A DNA stretch of 64,000 nt from Dryomyza anilis (Eukaryota; Arthropoda; Insecta; Diptera; Dryomyzidae): assembly GCA_951804985.1 (NCBI GenBank), contig OX638132.1, forward strand, positions 84,448,696-84,512,695. Reading direction: 5' to 3'. The stretch's first letter is position 1. Each line of letters opens with the position of its first letter. Made by a program: the position numbers and the translations under genes. Shown here piece by piece: positions 36,359-48,579 of this stretch. The notes beneath the pieces were generated by a model, which saw nothing but the letters and a program-made list of their open reading frames with translations, was not told the DNA's origin and made no database searches.

Positions 36359-36584
36359 TCATTCGAATTCAAAACACTGAAAGTAATACATCCAAAAATT
36401 ATAAAATAAGGCTATGTTTTGGGTTTCGATCGAATTACAATGGAATTGAATATAAAATTTGTAAACAAACGATTTTAAATACGATGTCTGAGTAAAAAAA
36501 TATATTTTTCAAATGAATTCAATCCGTTTGCTTTGTTTTGAACGATTTCAATTTGTTTGAAAAACAATTATTTTTATTGTGATA

Positions 36585-36888
36585 AAAATAGTAGTTTGGC
36601 GCTACAGTCCTGTATAGAACTTCGGCCGAGCTCTCTCACCATTTTGAGCTGTGCGTGTTATATTTGTACTCAAAGTGGTGGGACCTACAGTTTATTGCCG
36701 AATCCGAACGGCGGGTGAGAGCTTTTCATAGGCAATGGTTTTACTCTCGTAGGTTTGCATTTACTGACGAGAGGTAGCGCGGTATAGAAAAATGTTTCTA
36801 TGAAAAGATGTTGTTAGCCCCAGTCCAGGCTTGAACCGGGGACCTTTTGGCTCGCAGTCCAACGCACTAACCACTGAGCTACCGCTGA
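36585..36888 (-). mobile_element. tRNA-derived SINE with 12 bp target duplication
   Basis: On the minus strand the 5' end reads CAGCGGTAGCTCAGTGGTTA, with an A box (TAGCTCAGTGG, 36871-36881) and a B box (GGTTCAAGCC, 36828-36837), as in tRNA genes. The acceptor stem cannot form, so it is not a functional tRNA. A ~230 bp unrelated body follows, ending GGACTGTAGCGCCAAAC. The insertion is bracketed by perfect direct repeats TTTATTGTGATA at 36573-36584 and 36889-36900. It is far more GC-rich than its surroundings, which suggests a recent insertion. Confidence 0.9.
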
Positions 36889-37246
36889 TTTATTGTGATA
36901 TCGAATTCAAAACCGTTTGTTTACAAATTTTATATAAAATTCGAACGAAAGTCGGAATACGGCTTAAAAATAAATATTCGATTCGAAAGTATTAAATCTG
37001 AATTTATAAAATGAAAACATTAATAAATTAACATTGTTTTTAATGAATTTCAGTATTAATTTCTGTATAAACGGGCCGCATTTTAAATCCAGTTTTTTAG
37101 TATCATTTTTAACTTCTAAACTTTTTCACATTTCCTAATCAAAAGGGTGGAATGTTATTAAATTTAATAAAGACTTAGACAAAGAAATATGTAGTAAATA
37201 TGTCATTTACTATAGACAAAATTTCATTTAGTATAAACTATGTTTA

Positions 37247-37488
37247 GGGTGTGTGCGAGTTCGACTAAATTGCTGACTAAACTAAATTTTGTCGGTAATG
37301 CAGCGTTTACTTTTCAATTTAGCAAATTTTCGAGCAAACTAAATTGATCTAAATTGGAAGACAGCAAACAGGCATATGAGAATTGATTTATTAGAGACTT
37401 TAACAATTACCGGTTACCGAATGACGGTCAAATAAAAACTTGTACAATTTAGTTTAGTCAGTAATTTAGTCGAACTCGCACACACCCT
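37247..37488. mobile_element. ~242 bp palindromic MITE (family M7, full copy)
   Basis: GGGTGTGTGCGAGTTCGACT at the left and AGTCGAACTCGCACACACCC at the right form a perfect inverted repeat of at least 20 bp, continuing as AAATT(G/A)CTGACTAAACTAAA. Flanked by TA. Internal AATTACCGGTTACCGAATG and GACAGCAAACA blocks recur at 56940 and 58436. Confidence 0.88.
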
Positions 37489-37744
37489 TAGTGTTATTCA
37501 AAAATTAGGCCTAAGAGTAATTTGTTCAGGAAACGTTTAAACATAGTTTAACTTTTGTTTATATATAAAATGAAAACGTCCTGCTGTTTCCAAAATATGA
37601 TAAAACAATTAAACCCTGAAATTTTAAACTTAGTTCAAACTTTGATAATAACTTTAAACGACTCTAATTTCGAATCGCAACGTCCGAACGACTTAAGATT
37701 TTCCAAATTGAGGAGAAACATTATGCAGTTAAAAATTTTGAAGT

Positions 37745-37970
37745 AGTTAACTAGACAAACTTAGTTTAAACTTTTTATATTTTTAAAACGTCTATAGTTC
37801 CAAATGAAAATGGCCTAAAAACCTTAAATTTTACAGACAGAAATACGCTTAGTAATCAGTTAAAAAGATACTTTAAATATTTTCCATATTTTGATTATAG
37901 ACGAAATTACATCTAGTTTAAACTAAGTTTAATTTAAAAATGTGACTAAAAAAACTGAATCTGAATAGTT
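37745..37970 (-). repeat. GTTTAAAC-type repeat (family M8, copy 4)
   Basis: ACAAACTTAGTTTAAACTTTT … ACATCTAGTTTAAACTAAGTT … TGTGACTAAAAAAACTGAA. It is the reverse of 14786-15000 and matches 17142-17372 in orientation. Confidence 0.68.
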
Positions 37971-38559
37971 TAAACAAACGTTTAACTAAAAATATTACTG
38001 TAACTAGGCCTTAATAAATTATTGCAAAATATGCGACAAAAAAAAACAATTTTGTTCAATTCCAACATATAGCATTTTCTCATAACTAAACTTACGCTTT
38101 ACCACACCTTTTCATAATGATCTATCTATTATGCCCACACTTAATTAGACCAGGCTTTTTGAAATATTTTGTTTTAGAACCAAATTATTTATTTTCATTA
38201 TATAGTGGCGAATGGCTCCATGAATCCCCCTCAATAGTTTTTAATACGTTGCTTCTGATTTCGTTGAACATTTTAAAACATTTTTCCTTTATATGAGTGA
38301 GTTTTTTTTCTTTTGTTATGATTATTAAGTACAAACCAAAAGTTAATTATATTCCAAGCAATATTTAAAATTCCTGCTAAAATAAAACAAAAATATATTT
38401 AAAAAAAAAATACACAAAAAGAAATTATGCCAGAATCACACAATTCTTAACCACCACCACTACCTCACATCTTCCCGTGTGTCTCAACAACACACAGACC
38501 TCCCACGACTCTAATGGATTGTAACACGTGACTCTGCATAATGCGCAAAATGTTTACAG

Positions 38560-39497
38560 GTGGCGGCGGAATCGACGTTGCCTATGGCAACCCGGCACAC
38601 ATGACCGAGGAGCAGCAGGCTGCGCTGCAGGCCAATATTGTTGCCGCTGCTATTGCTGAGCACGAGGTTGCGCATGAAATTGATGATGAAGATGACGACG
38701 ACAACGACAACGATGAAGAAAACGATGACGAGGACAATAATAATAATGGCTATAATTGTCACTACAAATGCAAGCAATATAAAATGTCGCATGCAATACG
38801 TTGTCAACAACAACAGCAACAGCAACATTTCTCACAGCAACAACATGCACTGAGTGTGCGCAATGGACAACTGAGCGATGCCGCATGCGCGCCGCATACA
38901 GTCATCAATTTGGGTCGCTGCAATAATGGACTCGAAACACTTTGCAGCAATGAAGCGGCTGCAGCAGCAGCAATTGCTGCTATGTCACCCACCTCCTCGA
39001 CAGCCTCATCGACAGCATCATTTCAGCAGCAGCAACAGCTGACGCTTGCATTTCAACAATCACAGCAGCAGCAACATGTTGCTAACTATACGCAGCAACA
39101 ACATCATCATCATCATCAGACAACCTGCATCACCAGTTTACAGCAGCAACATCAACACCAGCAGCAACATTCGCATGTCACTGCTTCCACGTCCGCTGCC
39201 GTTACTGCTGCGGCTGCCGCGGCCGCTGCTGCTGCAGCAAATCGACGCGATCACAACATCGACTACTCGTCGTTGTTCGTGCAGCTGTCGGGCACACTGC
39301 CGACGCTCTATCGCTGCGTTAGCTGCAACAAAATCGTCTCGAACCGCTGGCACCACGCCAACATACACCGCCCCCAGAGTCACGAGTGCCCCGTCTGTGG
39401 TCAGAAGTTCACGCGACGCGACAACATGAAGGCGCACTGCAAAATCAAACATGCCGACATCAAAGATCGTTTCTTCAGTCACTACGTCCACATGTGA
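38560..39497 (+). CDS. fru: fruitless alternative terminal exon 2: C2H2 pair (LYRCVSCNKIVSNRWHH)
   Basis: Acceptor tttacag (38559) joins the phase-1 end of C5 to give GGGGIDVAYGNPAH. 311 further residues follow, then TGA; predicted protein about 812 aa. The N-terminal part has an acidic run (EIDDEDDDDNDNDEENDDED), long Gln and His tracts and a 14-Ala run. The end holds two C2H2-type fingers: an atypical YRCVSCNKIVSNRWHH…H, then ECPVCGQKFTRRDNMKAHCK…H (C-x2-C-x12-H-x4-H), closing IKDRFFSHYVHM. This pair is one of the classical Fru DNA-binding modules and matches other insects closely. The upstream ATGs at 38541 and 38550 are intronic. The minus-strand frames are shadows of the CAG repeats. Confidence 0.95.
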
Positions 39498-40140
39498 TCA
39501 ATTCTCTATGTAGTCAAGTAAACGCAACCCATATAACTTAAATATATTCCCCACTTTACAAGATATAGTTATATTTAACCCTCTGTCTATACCATAAAAT
39601 AATAACCCAAAAAAAAAACGAAAAAAAAAAAAGTTAAATTGTTCCAAAACTCAGAAGCAAAGTTTTCCAAAACTTCCCCCCATAATATATATGTATTTGT
39701 TCTACTTGTATTTATTAATTATCAAAAAAAAAAATCTAATTAAACAAAAGACAAAGAATACCTAAAATAAATGAGAAAAATAATGCAAAAAAAGATGGAA
39801 AAAGTTTAACAAAAAATACTTCCCAAATATAACGTAGTATGTAGAATTCCAAACAATACAAAAAAAAAAGTATTATTTTTGAATTTCATAGACTGTAGCC
39901 GTACGTACCGCGAGCATCCAACGAAAAACCGAAACTAAATAAGTGAAATAAAAACCCACAGAGTGTTGAGATTTTTAAATATTAAGAGGAACGAGTGATT
40001 TTGTGTAGCATATACTTAGGTGTGATACAATAATTCAGTGTATAAAACAAAACGAAAAAAAAGAGTATTAATTTAGAAAATTCCGTTTTAGTTTATGCCA
40101 CAACCATAATTTGTAAAAGTAGCCTAATTAATAAAAAAAA
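39498..40140 (+). other. fru: Probable 3' UTR of terminal exon 2
   Basis: AT-rich sequence after the TGA. Candidate AATAAA at 40130 in an A-run, with GT-rich TTATAGTGAGTGTGTTTGG about 35-50 bases beyond, is a reasonable cleavage region. Earlier A-rich signals (for example around 39766) are also possible. Confidence 0.4.
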
Positions 40141-40202
40141 AAACAAATGCCTATATATTTTTATTTCGTTTATAGTGAGTGTGTTTGGAAATTCGAGTTT
40201 AT

Positions 40203-40382
40203 GACTGTGAACTAATCGAACTTTTGATTAATCAGCGTCCTCTTTAATGGATGAATCGATTAATCGAATAGTCTAATTTTTCTTTTTTGATTGACTGCGA
40301 ACTAATCGAATTTTCGATTAATCAGCTTCCTCTTTAATGGATGAATCGATTAATCGAATAGTCTAATTTTTCTTTTTTGATT
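40203..40382. repeat. 90 bp tandem duplication in an M5-related element
   Basis: GACTGTGAACTAATCGAA at 40203 and GACTGCGAACTAATCGAA at 40293 start two near-identical 90 bp copies, each ending TCTAATTTTTCTTTTTTGATT. The context to about 40485 (…TGATAAATGCACAGCC) resembles the hAT-like family at 14327 and 58922. Confidence 0.9.
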
Positions 40383-42972
40383 AATCAAATTTTTGACTAG
40401 TTCACTTTGTAGAATTTCGATTTATTAATACTGAAACAATTTTGTTTATCAGTAATCAAACTGTTTGATAAATGCACAGCCATACAAAGTACATATAAGA
40501 TGGAATAGTACTTAAAACGATAATCCTTAATATTTATAAAACCAAACAAAAATAATCGAAAATAAATTGAAAAAAACTGATATTCAAAATTAATAACATA
40601 AAAAGTTTAATTTTTAGTCAACTACATTATAAATATTGATCTATTTTGTATACGTAGTAGATCTTTATTTTATATAATTGGTTTTAATCTTTGTTTAAAT
40701 AAAATAAATAACTTTTTGCTTAAAATATTAAAAATATAAACAAAAATTAAATTTCCAGCAAATCCAACGATATCTTCACTAAATTGTCGATTTCGATAAT
40801 CTTGCTAGGAAAACGATAGGTTTCTCGATAAACACGAACATCTCTAGAATGATATCTTCATTTTTTGTCGTTATGGATATCGAGTTGACATCGAAATAGT
40901 TTTCATTTTCGATAAACAAATTCTATTTGTTCAGAAAATTTAGTTTTTGACATAAAATCTAAAAAGCACATAATTAAATTTCAAAATATTTTGAGTTTCA
41001 CATTGAAATTTATCATTATTTCATCTAATTCACAATTATCATCAAATAGTTTGTAGGGTGTATACAAAAATCGAAATCGATACCGTAACTGTAACTGTCG
41101 TTATAAAACTAAAATCGAAATTGAACCTTGAACTAGAAAATGGAAAGCGAAACAGTTTTTCTTTAGGATTTCAATTCCTGATTATGATTTCAATTCTTGG
41201 ATAAGACTTTTATCATTTCCTCTAAAAATTGTCACATAATTCAGATTTGTTTGAATGGTTTGAATATTGAACTTTGTATTGTGTAAATTATATCGGTTTC
41301 AAATATTCTATATATATAATACAAACAAAAATGATTACAAATATTTTAAAATGATATTCAAATTGAAAATATTAAGAGATCCACTATTAATATTTTCAAT
41401 TTAAATGGACAGAGTGTGGAAAGTAAAAATTTAATAAATTCATTTAATTAATTATAACAATTAATTAATTAATTAAAACCAATCGAAACAATATATTGTA
41501 TTGTCAATTAAAATCAATATTATATACTGATCAATTTTAAACTGTCAGTAATATTTATAATAATTTGATCACAAATACATTGTTCAATTTTAAACTGTTG
41601 TTAGTACTTTTAAAACTTTTTTCATACACATTTTGAAAATATATTTAATGATTTGAATATGATGTTCTACAATTCATTTCCGATCTATTTAAAGATTTTT
41701 GATATCACATCACTTTTGAATTAATTCAAAAATCGAATTTTGTTTCGTAATGGAATAAAAAGATTTTTCTTATATGAGAAATGACACAATACATTTAGAA
41801 ATTCTCAGAACAGACGATTCAAGTTTCTGTACATTAATAAATTAAACGATTTCTGTGATATCGTAATAATGACGTCACTTTGACGTGAATTTCACATAGC
41901 TATTTATCGAAAAAATTTCAAAAACCAACTACATATTTTAATCAATCCTTTTTAACTCGATTAACTCGTTTATATTGGCACATATTCGAATTTTCGATGA
42001 AATTTTGATTATAATTTATATTGAAATTTTTATTTAAAGTTTTTGAATTCGATTTCTAAAAAAAAAATCAAATTTTCAGTAAACCGCTTTTTTTACTGCT
42101 AAATTAAATTCAAAATCGTAATTGAAGAGCTTGCTTTTAAATCAATTGAAAACTGTTTAGCAGTATCATGAAATTATTCAAATTAATACAATAATGGCAT
42201 CACTTTGACGTCAAATTCAACAATATTACTGAAATCATCTACATATTTAAATAGCATTGAATGAATTCGATTGAATTCTTTTATATTGGAACTTGTTTCA
42301 GTTTTCGTTACAATTTCGATAATATTTTCTGTTGAAGTTTCCATTTAAAGATTTTATAGATAAGTTTATCACATTATTTTCAACTTTTGAACCAAATTTC
42401 AATCTCTTTATTGTGTTGATAAATAGAATTGCAAATTGGAGTCGTTCATTTATATTCGAAGTTTGGACATCGTAGTTTAAAACACCAAAGAATAAATTCG
42501 ATCTAATTGAAATTTCATATATAAACTTTCAATGCTATTTCAAAATATAGAAATTTCCATTTAAACGATTTTAAATTTGTTTTCTAATTCTAAAAAACTA
42601 ATTTCAAATGAATTCCAATCACTTTTTGTACAGATTAATAGAATTTAAAATTGATGATTGGATTTGCTCATTTAAATTCTATCGGAGAAATGTAAATTCG
42701 ACATAATTAAAATTTCATCTTCCAACTTTCGATACAATTTTGAAATAACGGAATTCTTAAATACAAAAAAAAAGTATATTTCAATGAAATTCCAAATAGA
42801 ATACATTGAGAAATTAAATGAAGAGGTTCGTTCCCCATCGACCGAGAGCTGAAGCATACCTGTTAGTACTGAAAACTCAAAGTTTGGAACATCGATTTTC
42901 GAAATTTCAAACAAGGGATAAAAAAAGTCACTTCGTTCGGATTATTATGTTTTTCTTTTGTAAGTTTATTTT

Positions 42973-43210
42973 TGCCATTTCATGATGGAAAGATATACGA
43001 GCCAACAACGAGTCGAAATTATTAAAATTTACTACCGAAATTCGAATTCGTATATCTTTCCAACATGAAATGGCAAACCTTCCTGAAGGGAAATGTCAAA
43101 AGAGCGGCAAGAAATATGGCGTCGTTTGCTGTCCCTGTCGCTCTACTTTTGTAGCGTCCCTGTTGAAAACCCTTGAAAAAACTTTTGTAGCGCTCTTATT
43201 AAAAACCCTT
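42973..43210 (-). mobile_element. Palindromic MITE family M6, truncated copy in inverse orientation
   Basis: TGCCATTTCATGATGGAAAG … loop … TTTCCAACATGAAATGGCA, then GTCAAAAGAGCGGCAAGAAA … AACCCTT followed by TA. The loop is the reverse complement of the loop at 15541-15842, and one arm is missing beyond 42973. Confidence 0.85.
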
Positions 43211-43367
43211 TACGAATAAAGAAAAATAGTACTTGAATTCGGCGAAGAATTTAAAAAAATAATAAAAAAACACTAAAAAAATAAATGACTGTCAAACAAA
43301 CCGAATTCAATTAAGAATGCCATTCGAACATTCTATACAAAGCACACTCACTTGCAATTCCCTAGTA

Positions 43368-43569
43368 CACTCGCAAAAAAGACTATAAAATCAATAAGTT
43401 TTTTTGCTATTAAAATTAGTCAATAGGATAAATTATTATTTTAATGGGTACATACCATTAAAAACTAGAAAAATACCATTAAATTGTCTTTGTGTTTATA
43501 TGAAAATATTTATTTTTGAATCAATAACTCCTCTATTGACCAATTTTAATAGAATTTTATTTCTGAGTG
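43368..43569 (+). mobile_element. MITE family M1 copy with TA flanks
   Basis: TA|CACTCGCAAAAAAGACTATA … AGAATTTTATTTCTGAGTG|TA. Confidence 0.87.
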
Positions 43570-45393
43570 TAGAAATTGTACTATGATCATGAACGAGAAC
43601 TGGTCATTGTACATGACCATTATAGAAAGGGTATTTTTCTACTAGTGTTAGTTAATTTTATAGCTTAGTCCATTGTATTAATTAATTTTAATGAAAGTAT
43701 TCTGAAAATGTGAAATTATTGTTTAAAGAAAAAAAAATGGTTTTCATGCTTAACATGAGCAAATAAAATACGTAATTGAAAGGGACCTTTAAAAAAATTT
43801 AGTATCGAAAATGTCATTGTAAATCTTATAAATATTAAAAACGAGATGACAATTAGTGGATAAACTTTAGTTAAAAAAATTAAAAATCGGCAAACAAAAG
43901 ACTAATAAAATCAAAATGTTAATAAAATTTTTTAAAAATATATAAAATACGTAATTTTTTTATTAAAGCCAAAATTAGTATTTTCTCATTTCACTTGATT
44001 TTGCGTCAATTGGTTTCAACAGAAGACGACGACGGTTTATAGCATAGAAATGCAAATATAATATATAAATTAAATAAATGTCTGTAAAAAAAATGGCTAT
44101 AACACATTTACAAAGTAAATAAGAAACACTGAAAAAAAAAAACAAAATCTTCCATTAAACGAAACGAAAAGCAATTTTGTCAAGGTACAACGAGTAATAT
44201 TAGCATTAAAATTATTATTTATATTTTAGGCAATATTAAAAAAAAAAATACAACCGGTTTCAAAATATTTTATTTTAGCCTTTTCTTTGCAATACCAATT
44301 AGCACTAACGCAAAAATATACCGAATGCAAATATTTTAATGCAAAATCGTTTGAAAATATATTTTACGTTGGAATATTTATTTTCTTTAACGCTGTATAA
44401 CAATTTTAAGTCTAATTCTAGTCATTACTTTATATACATTTTTAGTTTTTCTAATTTTCGAACCCACCGAATAATACGTGAAATTACAAACAAAAAAAAT
44501 TCACAATTTTTCGCTGCAACACATTTTCAGAATATTTATAAAAACGAAATTTTCATGCAACCCACCTATGTTTCTATTAATTATTATAATTTTATTTTAA
44601 TAAAAAAATAAAATTTAATAGAACAAATCTACGCAGAACGTAGTCAAAATAATAAAAATAAAAATACATAAATATTTTAAAATTTAAATGTTTTAGGAAA
44701 GAGTTTAAAAGTTAGTCAAGTTTTTAAAGAATTCGTAAATAAATTAATTCAATGTATTAAACAATTATATATATATATATGCTATATATTTATTATAAAC
44801 TTAAGTCAATAAATTAAAATTAATTGCAACAACATTATAACATTTTAAAAATCAACAACTAAATCATTATAAACTAAAACTTTAATGAATAAATTGTTGA
44901 AAAACAAACCTAAAATAATATTGTAGTTTTGTTCAAATAAAATAATATTATTCCAGTTCTTTTTTTTTTTGTTTTTTTGATACTTTATTATTCTGTGATG
45001 TAAAATATATTAATTTTAACGGTTTACTTTTAAGTTTCTACTTAATACGTGTTTTTACTATTCATCTCAGCTCATTTAAAAAGAAAAAAAAAACACGCAA
45101 CGAAATCAGCAAGTTCTATAAATTCTCTACTATAATTTGTGATATTTTTAAAATTTTGTTAAATTTTTTTAATAATCAACTCTTGCTAAATTTTGGCAAC
45201 AGTCTCAAGACTCTCCAGCGCTGGTAAGTTTACACCCTGAAAAAAACCTATTAATTTTATTTCTCAAACAAATTTACTATGAACTCTAATGTTTGTACTA
45301 TATATTCTCTCAAAAGCAAATTTATATAATTCCTAGTAGAAATTTTTCATATTCGGGTTCATGTTGTTCATGTAACTGGTGGGGGTTATAATA

Positions 45394-45765
45394 AACAGAA
45401 AAAATAATCGACGTAAATATAGCAACTGATATTAATTGCATTCATTAATGCATCAAGCAATGAAATTCATTAATTTAATTGAAACATTTTCTATTTTTCA
45501 TTAAATCAGCAATTCCGTTTGCTAATATGAATATTTGTACGTCAATGCAGCAAATTAATTAGTTTCAGCAATTATATTTGCTAAAACTGCGCCGACTAAA
45601 TTATTTGCTGCATTGGCGTACAAATATTCATATTAGCGAACGTAATTGCCTATATAATGAAGAATAGCTAATGTTTCCATTAAACTAGTGAATTTAATTG
45701 CTGCATTGATTAATGAATGCAATTAATATCGGTTGCTATATTTACGTCATTTATTTTTTACTGTG
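45394..45765. mobile_element. ~370 bp near-palindromic MITE (family M2, copy 3)
   Basis: ACAGAAAAAATAATCGACGT … TTTATTTTTTACTGTG|TA. Arms GTACGTCAATGCAGCAAATT and AATTATTTGCTGCATTGGCG pair. Very similar to the copy at 27020, sharing AGTTTCAGCAATTATATTTG. Confidence 0.87.
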
Positions 45766-47593
45766 TATGGTAACTGTACATTGAACCAATCATGAGCCCT
45801 AATACAATTTCTATTAGGATAGTACAATTTTATTTATATAATATTTTGTATAGTATTGTTTTAATGCACAAACTGAAAGTTCTCATTTTCACTTTGCGGT
45901 TTGCAATATATGGTACATATTTTATGAGGTATACCGCTGTGAGGCTCACAAATAAATGATGATTGTATGAATGTCGTTGTATGATTCCCTATTAAAAAAA
46001 CAAATGTTTTCTATTATGGCAGACCTATTTATGACCTGAACATATTGTTCATGTAACTGAACGGTTTATGACATATTCAAAATATGATCAGTATCCGTTT
46101 ATGATCCTAGCTCAATTTCTACTGAGGTTATTGTGTTTTGTGAGCCCGGCGCATTTATATTTTTTATTTAAATTACAAAATGTACTCTATTCTTTGTATA
46201 TTTTATCGTAAACATTAATTTGTACAATGAGAAAAGTTTTCTCCCCTTATATAAATATTTTATTTATAGGTTATTTCAAAAAAATTATAAAAATTTACTA
46301 AATATATTAAAAATGTCTTTTTTAAATTTCACAAAAATAACATAAAAACAGGAATTGGCCGCATATATTAATTATCCACATTATAAACGACAAAAATACA
46401 ATTATCACAAATCAATTGTTTTAAAAAAATATTTTTAGGCTTTTAGGCAAATTTTCTTAGGTGGGCCGGAGGGGTGTTGAAAATATGTGCGTTAATATTT
46501 TTATTCTGCCTTTTGATTTTGTATAACGATTTAATGCAGCTTATATTATTCCGAATATATATAAATATTTTAATTGTAAAGTGTATTTCTTTCTAATCTA
46601 ACTGTTCTCCCCCACCCCCCCAAAACTCTTTCAAACATAAAACTATTTCTGTGCTGTTTGTTAATATTTTTACATGTTTTTTTTTTGTTGACTCAATACT
46701 ACAGATTTTTTTAACTACTATTTATAAATATTATAATGCAATAATTTTTGTTAATTATAAATCTTTTTATAATATATTTCAATTTAATTTTATTCATTCT
46801 TAACATTTATTTCATTTTAATTTGTGAACATATTTTTTTTTTCGTGTGGTGGTTAAAATTTTATAAAATTATTAAACATTGCACAAATACAGTGACATAT
46901 TATAAATAACACACATATTCACACACACACATATAAACATAATAAATATTATCATTTAAAAATAAATTCATAAAACATACTTTTTTTTGGTACGGGTGCA
47001 AAACTTACAGAAAACTACTAAACAAAAAAATCATCATCAGTCATCGGAACGAATTTTAAAATAATTGTCACTAAAATAAAAATTGGTTATTTGAATAGTT
47101 TAAATAATTTTTTTTTCTGTATATTTTCTAAAGTATTTTAAATATTTAAGAAAAAAAACATATCATAATTATAAAAAACAAGTGGCGCTTTTTAACTTTT
47201 CTTTTTCAAACATATTTATAATTGGATTTGCTAAAAAAAGTAATTAATTTATTTGACTTTTTGAAATATTATGAACGAGTTCTCGTTTTGGTTTCAAAAA
47301 AGTTTCAAAATTAGAATTCGTAGGTAATTTTCCGACAATTTCATAATACTAAATTTAAAACTTCACTCTGCTTGAGCTAATTTTGATTAAAATTCATAAT
47401 TTTAAATTTAAAATCTGGCTCTCCCGTAGAACTAATTTTCAATATTAAAAATTCAAAAATTCAATACAACATATTTTTTACGATACGGCTGAAATTATTG
47501 AAAAACACAAAACTACCTTAGGATGTTTTTGTTTTCGATTAAAATCGATTTAAATTTACATTTTCTGCAGCGATATCGATTGGACCTTCGGAG

Positions 47594-47800
47594 TAAAAAA
47601 AAGATACCATAAAATTAATAGTTTTTACTATTAAAATAAGTCAATAGAATAATTGCCGACGCGGCAATCGGTAAACTCCATTAATACTAGGAAATACTAT
47701 AAAATTTGTATACATTTTGTATGAATTTATCTTTTGTATACTATTAAATCAATAACTGTGCTATTGGCAAATTTTAATGGATTTTTTTCATATTGATGTA
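47594..47800 (+). mobile_element. MITE family M1 copy with an altered centre
   Basis: AGTAAAAAAAAGATACCATA … TTGTATACTATTAAATCAATA … AATTTTAATGGATTTTTTTC. The usual AAATTATTATTTTAAT block is replaced by ATTGCCGACGCGGCAATCGG. Confidence 0.72.
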
Positions 47801-48471
47801 TTCTCTCAAAGTTTTCTCAGTGCGAGACATTATTTGAAATTATTTGAAATCTCAACGATATCGAAGAAAAAATTATCAAAGTTCGAGATTACTTCGAAAA
47901 AATTTGCAAAATATATGCAATAAATGTTTATAAATCGTATCTGATAAAATAATTTGAATGTATGAGAAATTTTAAAGATTAAAATCGATTAAGCCACGAG
48001 ATCGAACTTTGTAATCGAAGGCATCTGAAGGGTCTCCGCGACAATGTAGACTGGGAATATTTAAATTTGAAACAAAATCGAATTTTTGAAATCATTTACG
48101 ACAAAAAAATATTTGTTCAATTTTGAATATAATTATTTTATTGGAATATATTAAAAGGTTTCAGCGAATTCAATTCGATTTTTTTTAGTACGAAATTTTA
48201 TAAATATTGAATAATGCACCATTTGAGAACATGTCCGATTTTTTAATAAGCAAACAAAATTGTGTTCAACATTGAATATGATGATTTTATTATTCGGACA
48301 TGTTACAGCATTCGAATTGATATGAAATAAACAAATTTAATGATTTTCGGTAAGAAATATTTTAATTTTCAATTTCAAAAAATGGTCAACAACAAGAAAA
48401 ATAATTTTCAATTTGAAATATGAGGATTTTTATTTGGCAAAATTGCGGAAATGAAATATTTACAATATTAA

Positions 48472-48579
48472 GTGCCGTTTTCACCATCTTCAGTTAAGCA
48501 CTAACTGCCACTTTAACTCAGAGTTACCAATAGAATATATGGAATTGAAACACTTAACTGGACATTGTGAAAACAGCCC
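48472..48579. mobile_element. 108 bp MITE flanked by TTAA (family M3, copy 2)
   Basis: TTAA|GTGCCGTTTTCACCATC … ATTGTGAAAACAGCCC|TTAA, with TTAA on both sides (48468-48471 and 48580-48583). About 90% identical by eye to 1529-1635. Confidence 0.85.

Larger units (their letters stand above)
26235..38559 (+). other. fru: Intron from C5 to terminal exon 2 (12.3 kb)
   Basis: Opens gtaagt; ends tttacag. AT-rich and repeat-loaded. 26300-27000, 28800-30520, 32900-34590 and 38000-38450 are AT-rich sequence in which I recognise no gene or repeated family. Confidence 0.88.

Noticed and set aside
36816..36888. A tRNA gene on the minus strand
   Set aside because: A and B boxes are present but acceptor and T stems do not pair properly, and the segment heads a ~300 bp insertion with target duplication; it is a SINE.
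38541..38559. ATG codons just upstream of terminal exon 2 as a translation start
   Set aside because: They precede a good acceptor (tttacag) and the in-phase junction with C5; they are intronic.
44339..44611. 90-codon ORF in the intron between terminal exons 2 and 3
   Set aside because: Phe/Tyr/Ile/Asn-rich translation typical of random A/T DNA; no motif and no splice context.
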